Source of the DNA: Veillonella infantium
Lineage (GTDB): Bacteria; Bacillota; Negativicutes; Veillonellales; Veillonellaceae
Length of the DNA: 49,208 nucleotides
Assembly (NCBI RefSeq): GCF_002959895.1
Contig: NZ_PPDD01000005.1
Location: 1-49,208, forward strand
Reading direction: 5' to 3'
In this document: positions 1 through 6,743 of the stretch, piece after piece
Layout of the letters: every line of letters begins with the position of its first letter
Numbering within the stretch: position 1 is the first letter of the stretch
The notes under the pieces: generated by a model
What the model saw: the letters and a program-made list of their open reading frames with translations, nothing else
Told to the model about the DNA's origin: nothing
The model's database searches: none
Program-made: the position numbers and the translations under genes

Positions 1-56
1 GGGTGTGTCTTTTTTTGTTGTATGGCTTCCTATCCTCCCAGGGTACCTGGTAAGCA

Positions 57-198
57 GGGCAGTAGAAGATGGAGGAATGAAATGACGACAGATTCACTGC
101 ATCGCTTAGTTCGGAGCGTAAGATGGACATGTAGCGAAGCTACATAAGGCCATCCACAGCGACGAACACCCAGTATCCTGGAGGGCAGAACCGTACAT
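57..198 (+). repeat. structured intergenic element, copy 1
   Basis: First of two related elements in a gene-free stretch. It begins with a block of about 47 bases shared with copy 2 (57-103), then a long imperfect hairpin: 109-113 pairs with 163-167, 122-126 with 150-154, and 129-135 with 139-145 around a GAA loop. The internal loops read GAGCGTAA and CACAGCGA. A distal motif ACCGTACAT lies at 190-198 and recurs in copy 2. A smaller palindrome (CCAGG gta CCTGG) lies just upstream at 38-50. Strand is assigned only because both copies run the same way. It could be a structured RNA or a DNA hairpin element; family not recognised. Confidence 0.6.
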
Positions 199-302
199 GA
201 GAACTCGCTGATTAAGCTAACCCTGCTAGAGCCGTCTCCAGCCAAGATTGTACAAGTTTTATCTATGTGTGTTCATCAATAGAGTCGGCGTTGGGAAAAG
301 TA

Positions 303-505
303 GGGCAGTAGAAGATGGAGGAGTGAAACGACGACAGATTCACTGCATCACTTTCTTCCGAACGTAAGATTTACCGAGCTGCGAAGCAGAGAAGGGAAAT
401 CCACAGTGAGGAAGCAAGTAGGGCCACCGAAAAGCAATTAGATCTATGCGACGCATACGTCCATTGCATCAGGTTCGACGAAGCCCTAATATAAGCACCG
501 TACAT
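303..505 (+). repeat. structured intergenic element, copy 2
   Basis: Second copy of the element. The 5' block 303-349 differs from copy 1 at only a few positions. The hairpin keeps its architecture but not its sequence: 355-359 pairs with 410-414, 368-372 with 397-401, and 379-382 with 386-389 around a GAA loop. Internal loops are GAACGTAA and CACAGTGA. All three stems, and one loop position (G/C in copy 1, A/T here), differ from copy 1 by paired changes. The distal ACCGTACAT motif is at 497-505, further away than in copy 1. Confidence 0.6.
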
Positions 506-585
506 TAAAAGATTATATTAAATGCCGTCATGGGCGAGTGTGATAGGAAGCCGCGGCTAGTGATAGGAGGCAAATTACCTCTAAA

Positions 586-617
586 CGATACCGCGGTGCG
601 TAGCACCTATGGTATCG
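586..617. repeat. strong intergenic hairpin
   Basis: CGATACC (586-592) pairs with GGTATCG (611-617), and inside it GGTGC (595-599) pairs with GCACC (603-607) around GTA. No T-run follows, so it does not look like a simple terminator. The tip contains GCGTAGC, a GCGNAGC-type mini-hairpin also found in the two elements upstream and in the palindromes near 10.4 and 10.6 kb. Confidence 0.55.
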
Positions 618-769
618 CACCGTATATTAGTTGAGTATCTATAAGGTTTTGTAAATTCACTGTATGTTACTTGGATAAAGTTACGTAAATAAAACAATTA
701 TGGAAACAACTATAAGAGAACGCATAAAACCCCTATAAGCCATCTTAACTAGCTTATAGGGGTTATTTC

Positions 770-1045
770 TTATACTAAGCTTATCTTTAATTGTTTATCT
801 AAAGCAAATGCAATTTTACACATAGTAGTTAAACTAGTATTTGCACCTTTCTCTATACGTGCGATTGTAGACTGTGGCACACCAGATTTTTTCGCTAAAT
901 CACGTTGTGTTAAACCCGCAGCTTCCCTTGCTTTTAATACGGCCAAGGCATTTTCTAATCTAGCTTTTTCTTCTAAATAGTGTTCTGTTAAAGTAGGATT
1001 ATTTCTATCTTTCTCAAATATCTTATCTAATGTTTTTAGTGGCAT
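770..1045 (-). CDS. higA: HigA-type HTH antitoxin
   Basis: 91-residue XRE-family helix-turn-helix protein, the antitoxin and autorepressor half of a type II toxin-antitoxin pair. The N-terminal third is a charged helix; the HTH follows (GLTQRDLAKKSGVPQSTIARIEKG), which is the canonical Cro/C1 pattern. The start at 1045 was chosen over an ATG five codons upstream because GAGGAGGAG lies just before it. The reading frame overlaps the 3' end of the toxin gene by 23 bases, so the two are translationally coupled. Toxin-first gene order is typical of HigBA. The name rests on order and domain, not on a search. Confidence 0.85.
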   Translation of the reverse strand: MPLKTLDKIFEKDRNNPTLTEHYLEEKARLENALAVLKAREAAGLTQRDLAKKSGVPQSTIARIEKGANTSLTTMCKIAFALDKQLKISLV

Positions 1046-1397
1046 AATACTCCTCCTCAAATTCGTATTTTATTTGTTTTGCTCTTTCTATTTCTTTTAT
1101 TGGTGTTTTTTGCGTTTTCTTAGTAAATCCATGAGTGATAATATATTGGTTGTTTTTTACATGGAAGTATAAGGCTCTTTGAATATTTGACGAAACTTTT
1201 GATCGTATCTCGTTTATTTCGCTATCTAATTTTTTTACCCATTCAAGTTGAATTGCTGCTTGTATACCAGCTTCTTCAATCATTTCTATTGTGGCACGTA
1301 ATTTATTTCTGTCTTTAACAGGGAGTGAGTTATAAAACTCTTCAAACTCGTTATGACCATTTGGTCTAGTATAAGATATAAACTTCGGTTTCTTCAT
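1023..1397 (-). CDS. higB: HigB/Gp49-like (RelE superfamily) toxin
   Basis: 124-residue toxin of the phage Gp49-like/HigB family, expected to be a ribosome-dependent mRNA interferase. The family signature is clear in the second half: a hydrophobic LYFHVKNNQYIITHGF strand followed by TKKTQKTPIKEIERAK. The start at 1397 (MKKPKF) is preceded by AAGGAT; an upstream ATG at 1445 lies in the promoter region and has no ribosome binding site. It is the first gene of a two-gene operon with the antitoxin. Full length for the family, no sign of decay. Confidence 0.85.
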   Translation of the reverse strand: MKKPKFISYTRPNGHNEFEEFYNSLPVKDRNKLRATIEMIEEAGIQAAIQLEWVKKLDSEINEIRSKVSSNIQRALYFHVKNNQYIITHGFTKKTQKTPIKEIERAKQIKYEFEEEYYATKNIR

Positions 1398-1416
1398 CCA
1401 AATCCTTCTTTCTTTT

Positions 1417-1445
1417 ATGATAGCATATATGCGTTCAAACCTCAA
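1417..1445 (-). promoter_or_regulatory. promoter with embedded palindrome for the HigBA pair
   Basis: On the minus strand TTGAGG (1440-1445) and TATCAT (1417-1422) are separated by exactly 17 bases. The spacer contains a perfect 10-base palindrome GCATATATGC (1423-1432), well placed to be the operator through which the antitoxin represses its own operon. The promoter lies 20 bases upstream of the toxin start. Confidence 0.55.
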
Positions 1446-1790
1446 TTTTAAAGTGATTGCTTATCTGAATTCTTATTTTTACTATATAGTTAAATTAGTA
1501 GCTTTTTGTAGCTTAAAGAAATAATAAGCATAAATCTATAGACTGGTAATCACTATTCAAGTCTTAAGGTATTTAACTATCCTTAAAGGTCTATAATTAA
1601 AAGAAATCAAGTTGTATCATTTATTGTTATTAGTTAAATGTAACTGATGTTAATACTTGGTATTTTGGCTAGATGTATATATGTGTGATGAAGATATTAA
1701 TGAGCTTTCAAGATTTTAATTGTATAGGTCAAACTATCTATAATTATCATTAATGAACGTGCTTTAGGATACGTTTTTTCCTTATAGCTA
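1446..1790. other. AT-rich intergenic stretch
   Basis: No reading frame with a ribosome binding site, no strong hairpin and no repeat is apparent between the divergently arranged toxin-antitoxin pair and the CGGC-domain gene. Only the flanking promoters (1417-1445 minus, 1791-1799 plus) could be recognised. Confidence 0.5.
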
Positions 1791-1799
1791 TGTTATACT
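1791..1799 (+). promoter_or_regulatory. extended -10 promoter
   Basis: TGT TATACT forms an extended -10 element (TGN followed by TATACT at 1794-1799) 33 bases upstream of the CGGC-domain gene. No good -35 hexamer is visible, as expected for extended -10 promoters. Confidence 0.4.
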
Positions 1800-1831
1800 A
1801 ATTCTAATACTATATTTTCATAGGAGGTCTT

Positions 1832-2203
1832 ATGACTAAGAAAATTGCGGTCCTCGTGAATGAGGATACAATGCAGCGCTGTTCTTGTGGCGGTTGTTTA
1901 AAAGCATTTATGAATAAAGCGGATTCCTTTGAGCGTTATGCAGATGAGGATATTGAGTTGGTAGGTTTCACCCATAGTGGTGGTGATCTAGCCAAGAAAA
2001 TCGAGTCTTTCAAGAAAAAGGGTGTTACTACGGTTCATTTATCTACCTGCACCCGTGGTAAGAATGAAAATTATGAAAGCATCGCAGAGCAGTGTGCAGA
2101 GGCGGGCTTTGATGTAGTGGGCTATACTCATGGGGCTGCCGTTTCTAAGGATGGAAAAGAAGCTGTTATACTTTCAGCTAAACCAGTAGTGGATAATGAA
2201 TAA
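1832..2203 (+). CDS. CGGC domain-containing protein
   Basis: 123-residue cytoplasmic protein with the CGGC domain (a family of small cysteine-rich proteins, suspected to bind metal). The N-terminus has a beta strand (KIAVLVNEDT) followed at about residues 17-22 by the cysteine cluster CSCGGCL. Another Cys lies in LSTCTRG (about residue 72), and a third region, IAEQCAEAGFDVVGYTHG, completes the domain. The start is supported by AGGAGG seven bases upstream. It is monocistronic. Biochemical function is unknown; a redox or metal role is suggested only by the cysteines. Confidence 0.8.
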   Translation: MTKKIAVLVNEDTMQRCSCGGCLKAFMNKADSFERYADEDIELVGFTHSGGDLAKKIESFKKKGVTTVHLSTCTRGKNENYESIAEQCAEAGFDVVGYTHGAAVSKDGKEAVILSAKPVVDNE

Positions 2204-2268
2204 ATCTAAAATCTTTGATTAATTTTCCATAGAGGAATGATTCATAATTGTTATATAGCGCTCCATAA

Positions 2269-2297
2269 TTGACATATAGATAATAGATGAATAGATG
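2269..2297 (+). promoter_or_regulatory. probable promoter of the M48 protease gene
   Basis: A consensus -35 TTGACA (2269-2274) is followed after 17 bases by TAGATG (2292-2297). If used, the transcript would have a leader of about 110 bases before the ATG at 2413. Confidence 0.35.
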
Positions 2298-2412
2298 TTC
2301 TCTTATTCATTCTATATTTACGATGAAGAGATACTATATGTATAGTGTGTAAATGTTAGAGTACTATTTTGATTGATTATGATATGGTTATATCATTTGA
2401 AAGGTTGAGAGA

Positions 2413-3702
2413 ATGAACAAGAAACTTACAGCAGCTACGTTATCTGTAGCTATGGCGGTAACTATGGCACCGGCAATCATGCAAACAGCTCCTGTGAATG
2501 CTGCATCTAGTGCAGTACAAACATTGGCAGGTGGTGCTGTTGCCATGGCTTATGTATCTACTGCATTAAATAAAATGGATAATTCTGAGCAAGGCCAACA
2601 AGAGAGCTTGGCTCGTACAAAAGAAAAAACAGGCTACTTAAACGATAGTGCAGCTCAAGAGCGCGTACAACGCATTCTGAAAACATTAGAGGCTTCCCCT
2701 AGTGTAAAGCGTTCTTACGTTGTCTATGCAAATCCTGATAAAGAGTTTAATGCCTTTGCAACGCTTGGTCGTGTTATGTCCGTTAATAAAGGTGCGTTAG
2801 ATACCCTTGATGATGATCAATTGGCTTATGTAATGGCCCATGAAATTGCTCATGGTGAGCATAAAGATATTATTAATGGCGCTAAAAAGCAAATTGGCCT
2901 TTCTACAGCTGTAGGCATTGCAGCTGGTGGTAGTGAAGGAGCAGCGTTATTATCTAATGTAGCCGGCAACTACTTGTCTAACCAAGTATTTACAATGAGC
3001 CAAGAAAAAGCAGCCGATGAACTAGGCTTCAAGATTTTAAGCGAATCTCCTTATAATGTAGGCGGTGCAGCTGGTTCTATGGCGGTATTACGCAACAAAG
3101 TGGGGGAACACTATCGTGAAGGGCTTTCACAAGTAGTGGCACCTAATAACCATCCTAAGTTGTCTGATCGTGTAAATAACAATATTTCCCGCATGTACAC
3201 ATACTCTGGAAACCACGTAAACGTGTCTAATGGCGCAGTTTACGTGAACGGCGATAATATCTATAGCCCAGCAGGTAGCGGCCGCTATACAGGGGAAGAA
3301 CGTGCGTATTACATGGCTGGTAAATTAGCACGTCTGTACCATAACAACCAAATTACGCCAGGCGCTGCATCTTACAGCGGTGACACTGTAACGGTTGCAG
3401 GCCAATCCATCGTATCTACCCCAAGTTCTGACGTAGCACTACAAGTGGCGACAAACCTTAATAATGCCTTTGTTAAACCAGCAGGTGCAGCGGTTAATGC
3501 TAAAAATCCTGTAAAAGTAAAACAAGAGAAACCTAAAAAGGTAAAGCAAGAAAAGGCTAAACCTGTAAAAATGGAAAAAGCTAAACCGGCTAAAGGTAAA
3601 GAAGTAAAACCTGTTACTAAGGCTTCTACAACTAAACATACAGCTAAAGCTACAAATCATTCAAACTCTACGAACAGTGGCCGTAAAACAATCGATAGAT
3701 AA
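2413..3702 (+). CDS. exported M48-family zinc metalloprotease
   Basis: 429-residue exported peptidase. Residues 1-30 form a signal peptide ending near VNAAS. The M48 catalytic motif HEIAH is at residues 143-147 (AYVMAHEIAHGEH) and the third zinc-ligand motif EKAADELG starts at 198, so the active site is complete. Residues 210-260 finish the peptidase domain. The last 80 residues are a low-complexity Lys/Pro/Ala tail (repeats of KVKQEK and KPVK), probably an envelope- or peptidoglycan-binding extension. The family (BepA/LoiP/YcaL-like) acts in outer-membrane protein quality control, which fits a diderm with large outer-membrane proteins. Monocistronic, with a terminator at 3725. The weak Shine-Dalgarno GGTTGAGAG precedes the start. 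Confidence 0.88.
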   Translation: MNKKLTAATLSVAMAVTMAPAIMQTAPVNAASSAVQTLAGGAVAMAYVSTALNKMDNSEQGQQESLARTKEKTGYLNDSAAQERVQRILKTLEASPSVKRSYVVYANPDKEFNAFATLGRVMSVNKGALDTLDDDQLAYVMAHEIAHGEHKDIINGAKKQIGLSTAVGIAAGGSEGAALLSNVAGNYLSNQVFTMSQEKAADELGFKILSESPYNVGGAAGSMAVLRNKVGEHYREGLSQVVAPNNHPKLSDRVNNNISRMYTYSGNHVNVSNGAVYVNGDNIYSPAGSGRYTGEERAYYMAGKLARLYHNNQITPGAASYSGDTVTVAGQSIVSTPSSDVALQVATNLNNAFVKPAGAAVNAKNPVKVKQEKPKKVKQEKAKPVKMEKAKPAKGKEVKPVTKASTTKHTAKATNHSNSTNSGRKTIDR

Positions 3703-3724
3703 TTTAATTGTTACTGCTATATAA

Positions 3725-3754
3725 GACCGGGCTATAAATAGCTCGGTCTTTTTT
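3725..3754 (+). terminator. rho-independent terminator
   Basis: GACCGGGCTAT (3725-3735) pairs with ATAGCTCGGTC (3738-3748) with one G-T pair, followed by six T. It ends the metalloprotease transcript. Confidence 0.85.
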
Positions 3755-3988
3755 GTATGCCTTGAAGGCTACTGTATTGATTTATGGTACGAATAGTATA
3801 TATGTGAGTCCGTATATGTTATAAAACTATAGATTTTCTATAACAAAAGCACTATAATATTAAGTATCTATATATATCAATATATTGGGAATTTTTTAAT
3901 ATATAAGAATATTATCTTTGTGATGTGCAAGCTTGTTACCCGTAGTTGTGCGTCTAACATTGCGCTTGTTACTTTCACAGTTAGCATA

Positions 3989-4016
3989 GCCTCTCATCGA
4001 GGCCGTTTCTTTTTTA
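3989..4016 (+). promoter_or_regulatory. terminator-like hairpin in the aminotransferase leader
   Basis: GCCTC (3989-3993) pairs with GAGGC (3999-4003), followed by a T-rich run to 4015, directly before the Shine-Dalgarno AGAGGAG of the aminotransferase gene. The region 3755-3988 contains no gene; two imperfect copies of GCTTGTTAC lie at about 3930-3938 and 3965-3973. The layout suggests transcription attenuation, but no known riboswitch or T-box motif is visible. Confidence 0.4.
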
Positions 4017-4032
4017 GAGGAGTTGGATCTGA

Positions 4033-5349
4033 ATGAAACAACCAGAATTGTCGCCGTATATGATGGCTCGAAAGCCATCTGGCATTCGCTTAGGACAAAT
4101 TAAATTCTTGGAACGTAAGAACCCACCAATTTTGGTGAATGGTTCTATTGGTAATGTAATGCGTCCTATGCATCCCGCCATGCAGCGTCGGTTGTTCGAT
4201 TTGGGCGGTGTGAATAGCCCGTTCCATAATGGCATCGTGCCATACGTACCAACTACAGGTACTGATGAATGTCGCGAAGCATTCCTTCACATTTTACGCA
4301 GCCAAGGTTTTGATACAACTGGTCTTGATGTACTCGTAACAGACGGTGCATCCATGGCGATGGAAATCATCATGCTTGGCGTGTGTGGTGGTGCAGGCGA
4401 AGAGGAACGCCCTCTTTTAATGTTCAACCCATCTTATACAAACTATGATGCAGTTGGTCTTCGTATCGGTCGTAAAACTGTAACTGTTGAACGTCGACTT
4501 AATGAAGATGGTGAGTTTGAGTTACCATCCGTTGAAACAGTAGAACAACGTATTATCGATACAAAACCAGGTGCGTTGCTCATCATTCCTTACGATAATC
4601 CAACAGGTCAATTATTCAGTAAAGAAACGTTGATTGAATATGCAAAATTATGTGTTAAACATAATTTGTGGATTATTTCTGACGAAGCGTACCGCGAATT
4701 GGCTTACGAAAAAGGGAAAGAAACATCTAGTATCTGGGCTTTAACCGATAAGGATGTGCCTGGCATTGAAGGCCGTCGTATCAGTCTTGAAACGGCTAGT
4801 AAGGTATGGAATGCTTGTGGTCTACGCATTGGCGCCATCATTACAGATAATAAATTATGCTATGAAAAATCTGTAGCTGAATATACAGCAAACCTTAGTG
4901 CTAATACACTAGGCCAATATATCTTTGGTGCTTTGGCTCATGAAAGCCACGCAGAGCTTCATAACTGGTATGAGCAACAACGGGACTACTATCGTAAGAT
5001 GATCTTTGAACTCCATGAAGGTTTTAAAGCGGTAGAACCTGATTTCATCGTATCTCGTCCAGAAGCGTCTATTTACTTTGTTATCGACGTACGGAAGGTA
5101 GCAAAACCGGGCTTTGATGGCGTAGAATTTGCCTCCTGGTGTGCTGAACACGGTGCAGTAAGCCTTGATGACGGCAAAGAGTATACACTTCTCATGGCTC
5201 CACTCAATGGTTTCTATAGTGGCAAAAAAGGTGAAGAGAATCCCGGCAAAACACAATTGCGCGTATCATTCTGTGAAAATCCAGACCTATTGCGCTTGGC
5301 ACCTGAATTATTATCTAAACTATTCAGAGCCTACGAAGCACAACGATAG
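4033..5349 (+). CDS. PLP-dependent aminotransferase, class I/II
   Basis: 438-residue fold-type I aminotransferase. Visible landmarks are the substrate-site DNPTGQ motif (about residues 188-193), DEAYREL with the PLP-contacting Asp/Tyr (about 217-223), and SKVWNACGLRIGA containing the Schiff-base lysine at residue 257. The C-terminal domain (about 310-438) is complete, ending with LRVSFCENPDLL. Substrate is not predictable from sequence; the protein is longer than the typical 390-400 residues because of inserts around residues 95-120 and 375-400. The start is supported by AGAGGAG. It stands alone between a leader hairpin and a terminator. Confidence 0.88.
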   Translation: MKQPELSPYMMARKPSGIRLGQIKFLERKNPPILVNGSIGNVMRPMHPAMQRRLFDLGGVNSPFHNGIVPYVPTTGTDECREAFLHILRSQGFDTTGLDVLVTDGASMAMEIIMLGVCGGAGEEERPLLMFNPSYTNYDAVGLRIGRKTVTVERRLNEDGEFELPSVETVEQRIIDTKPGALLIIPYDNPTGQLFSKETLIEYAKLCVKHNLWIISDEAYRELAYEKGKETSSIWALTDKDVPGIEGRRISLETASKVWNACGLRIGAIITDNKLCYEKSVAEYTANLSANTLGQYIFGALAHESHAELHNWYEQQRDYYRKMIFELHEGFKAVEPDFIVSRPEASIYFVIDVRKVAKPGFDGVEFASWCAEHGAVSLDDGKEYTLLMAPLNGFYSGKKGEENPGKTQLRVSFCENPDLLRLAPELLSKLFRAYEAQR

Positions 5350-5374
5350 AAGAAGTATAATTCTAATATAACAG

Positions 5375-5400
5375 ATGCCCTCCTTTTGGAGGGCATTTTT
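5375..5400 (+). terminator. rho-independent terminator
   Basis: ATGCCCTCC (5375-5383) pairs with GGAGGGCAT (5388-5396) around a TTTT loop, followed by T residues. It ends the aminotransferase transcript. Confidence 0.85.
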
Positions 5401-5480
5401 AGTTGAATTATTATTACCATAATATTGTTAGTAAAATTAATAAAATAATGATAGAATTATGATATAAGGAGGTGTATATA

Positions 5481-5750
5481 TTGATTAATATTAGACCTGT
5501 ATCAGACTTGCGTAATAAATTTCCTGAAGTTGAAGAAACCGTTATTACAACGAATTCGCCTGTATTTTTAACTAAGAATGGATATGGAACAATGGTGTTA
5601 ATGAGTATTGAACAATATTCAGCATTAACAGATCCTATTGAGTATGCCTTGGATGAAGCCGATTCTGCAGCAAAAGAAAGTAAAATTCGATACTCTGGTG
5701 CCGATGTATTTCGTCGAGTAAGGGAGAGAATCGATGGAGCGGAAATATAA
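5481..5750 (+). CDS. Phd/YefM-family antitoxin
   Basis: 89-residue antitoxin of the Phd/YefM family: the N-terminus INIRPVSDLRNKF is the DNA-binding part, followed by SPVFLTKNGYGTMVLMSIEQY, the conserved core. A TTG start at 5481 is preferred: AAGGAGGT at 5466-5473 is seven bases upstream, whereas a GTG at 5472 overlaps that ribosome binding site. The paralog at 45128 begins at the equivalent residue. The acidic C-terminal half, which would wrap the toxin, is present. Its toxin partner downstream is reduced to 26 codons. Confidence 0.82.
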   Translation: MINIRPVSDLRNKFPEVEETVITTNSPVFLTKNGYGTMVLMSIEQYSALTDPIEYALDEADSAAKESKIRYSGADVFRRVRERIDGAEI

Positions 5751-5814
5751 ACTTACGATTTTACCATTAATTTACTATAATCGGCGAGATTTACAAAATA
5801 TATTAGATGATTAA
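5734..5814 (+). pseudogene. truncated RelE/ParE toxin remnant
   Basis: An ATG at 5734 overlaps the end of the antitoxin gene, as toxin starts often do, and encodes MERKYKLTILPLIYYNRRDL before stopping at 5814 after 26 residues. The opening pattern (charged start, YKLTILP strand, then a basic helix) matches the N-terminus of RelE/ParE toxins, which are normally 85-105 residues. No continuation is visible downstream: a terminator starts at 5820. I read it as a decayed or deleted toxin gene leaving an orphan antitoxin. Confidence 0.6.
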
Positions 5815-5819
5815 AAATC

Positions 5820-5858
5820 AAAAAGAGCTATAATTACATGTATTATAGCTCTTTTTCT
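5820..5858 (+). terminator. rho-independent terminator
   Basis: AAAGAGCTATAAT pairs with ATTATAGCTCTTT around a seven-base loop and is followed by a T-rich run. The stem is nearly symmetric with A and T runs, so it may also end the convergent regulator gene at 5892. Confidence 0.8.
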
Positions 5859-5891
5859 TTTATCCCTAAGTATAGTGAATAAGGGAGAATT

Positions 5892-6353
5892 TTATTTTCT
5901 GTTTTCATCATGATCGGATCCCTTAGTATTGATTTCGGCAGCGAGTTGCTCGCCAAGCGCAGAGGTTTCCTCTGTTATAGGATACGAAGTGTCTTCTAAG
6001 TTAAGCGTTTTTAATAATTTATCGATATCATCCGATTGGATGGATACCTCTTTGTTATACCATTCGCCGAACTCACGAATTACTTTTTCGTTACGGCGGA
6101 AATAGGTATACTGATCAATCTTGCGAGACTCTACGAGTTCCGCATTTTCTAAGATGCTCATAAATGTAGAGATGGAAGATTGAGATACACCACAGCGCTT
6201 TTGAATACTCTTAACACTTACACTGTTAGGGAAATCGATAAGAGTTTTAGTGTGTACTTGTACACCGAATTCTTTCTCTGGGTGCTTTAGCCACAATATA
6301 ATATCTAACCGATGTGGATTTGATAATGCTTTCAAGATTCTTAACGGGTCCAT
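5892..6353 (-). CDS. ArsR-like winged-helix regulator
   Basis: 153-residue DNA-binding protein. The N-terminus MDPLRILKALSNPHRLDIILWL is the classic ArsR-type opening; RCGVSQSSISTFMSILENAELV (about residues 63-84) is the recognition helix, followed by a wing (KIDQYTYFRRNEK). The C-terminal 50 residues are acidic and unassigned. No metal-binding CxC motif is seen in the usual helix, so it probably senses something other than arsenite or cadmium. The start at 6353 has GAGGAGG upstream; an in-frame extension to 6482 lacks a ribosome binding site. It is divergent from fixC and is the likely regulator of the fix operon (inference). Confidence 0.78.
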   Translation of the reverse strand: MDPLRILKALSNPHRLDIILWLKHPEKEFGVQVHTKTLIDFPNSVSVKSIQKRCGVSQSSISTFMSILENAELVESRKIDQYTYFRRNEKVIREFGEWYNKEVSIQSDDIDKLLKTLNLEDTSYPITEETSALGEQLAAEINTKGSDHDENRK

Positions 6354-6691
6354 ATGGCCTCCTCTGGTAATTCCAAAATAATGAGTGCCTAACCTTGACC
6401 GTGGTCTTGCATTATGCGGTCGTATTATACGCGTGTTGCTCCGTATAGGGTTTTTCCTACTTTTATCATACGCTACTTTCACGGTGAAAGCTAGAAAAAC
6501 TTATAAATTTCACGAATTGATGAATTTTATTGCACTTAATTAAAAATCCTAGTATGCAATAGTATGAGTTTATAATGAGTATATATACATCATATAGAGT
6601 GATATATAACACATTTTCGTAAAATATAGAATATATTTATTTTTTTTGCCGATTTTTTAAAGGTGTTTTCGTTCTTCATAGAGAATATATA

Positions 6692-6716
6692 TATACTGTA
6701 TAAACTTATGTAAGTT
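6692..6716 (+). promoter_or_regulatory. fix operon promoter region with operator-like palindrome
   Basis: A -10 like TATACT (6692-6697) is followed by a perfect 14-base palindrome AACTTA TG TAAGTT (6703-6716), which would lie at the transcription start and 27 bases upstream of fixC. A dyad at this position is a good candidate binding site for the divergently encoded ArsR-like regulator. No convincing -35 was found. Confidence 0.45.
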
Positions 6717-6743
6717 AAGCTTTCATTTAAAGGAGCTGAGTAT

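Noticed and set aside
30-245. 71-codon open frame on the minus strand across the first structured element
   Set aside because: It has no ribosome binding site, runs through hairpin arms and has no recognisable protein features; the covarying structure explains the sequence better.
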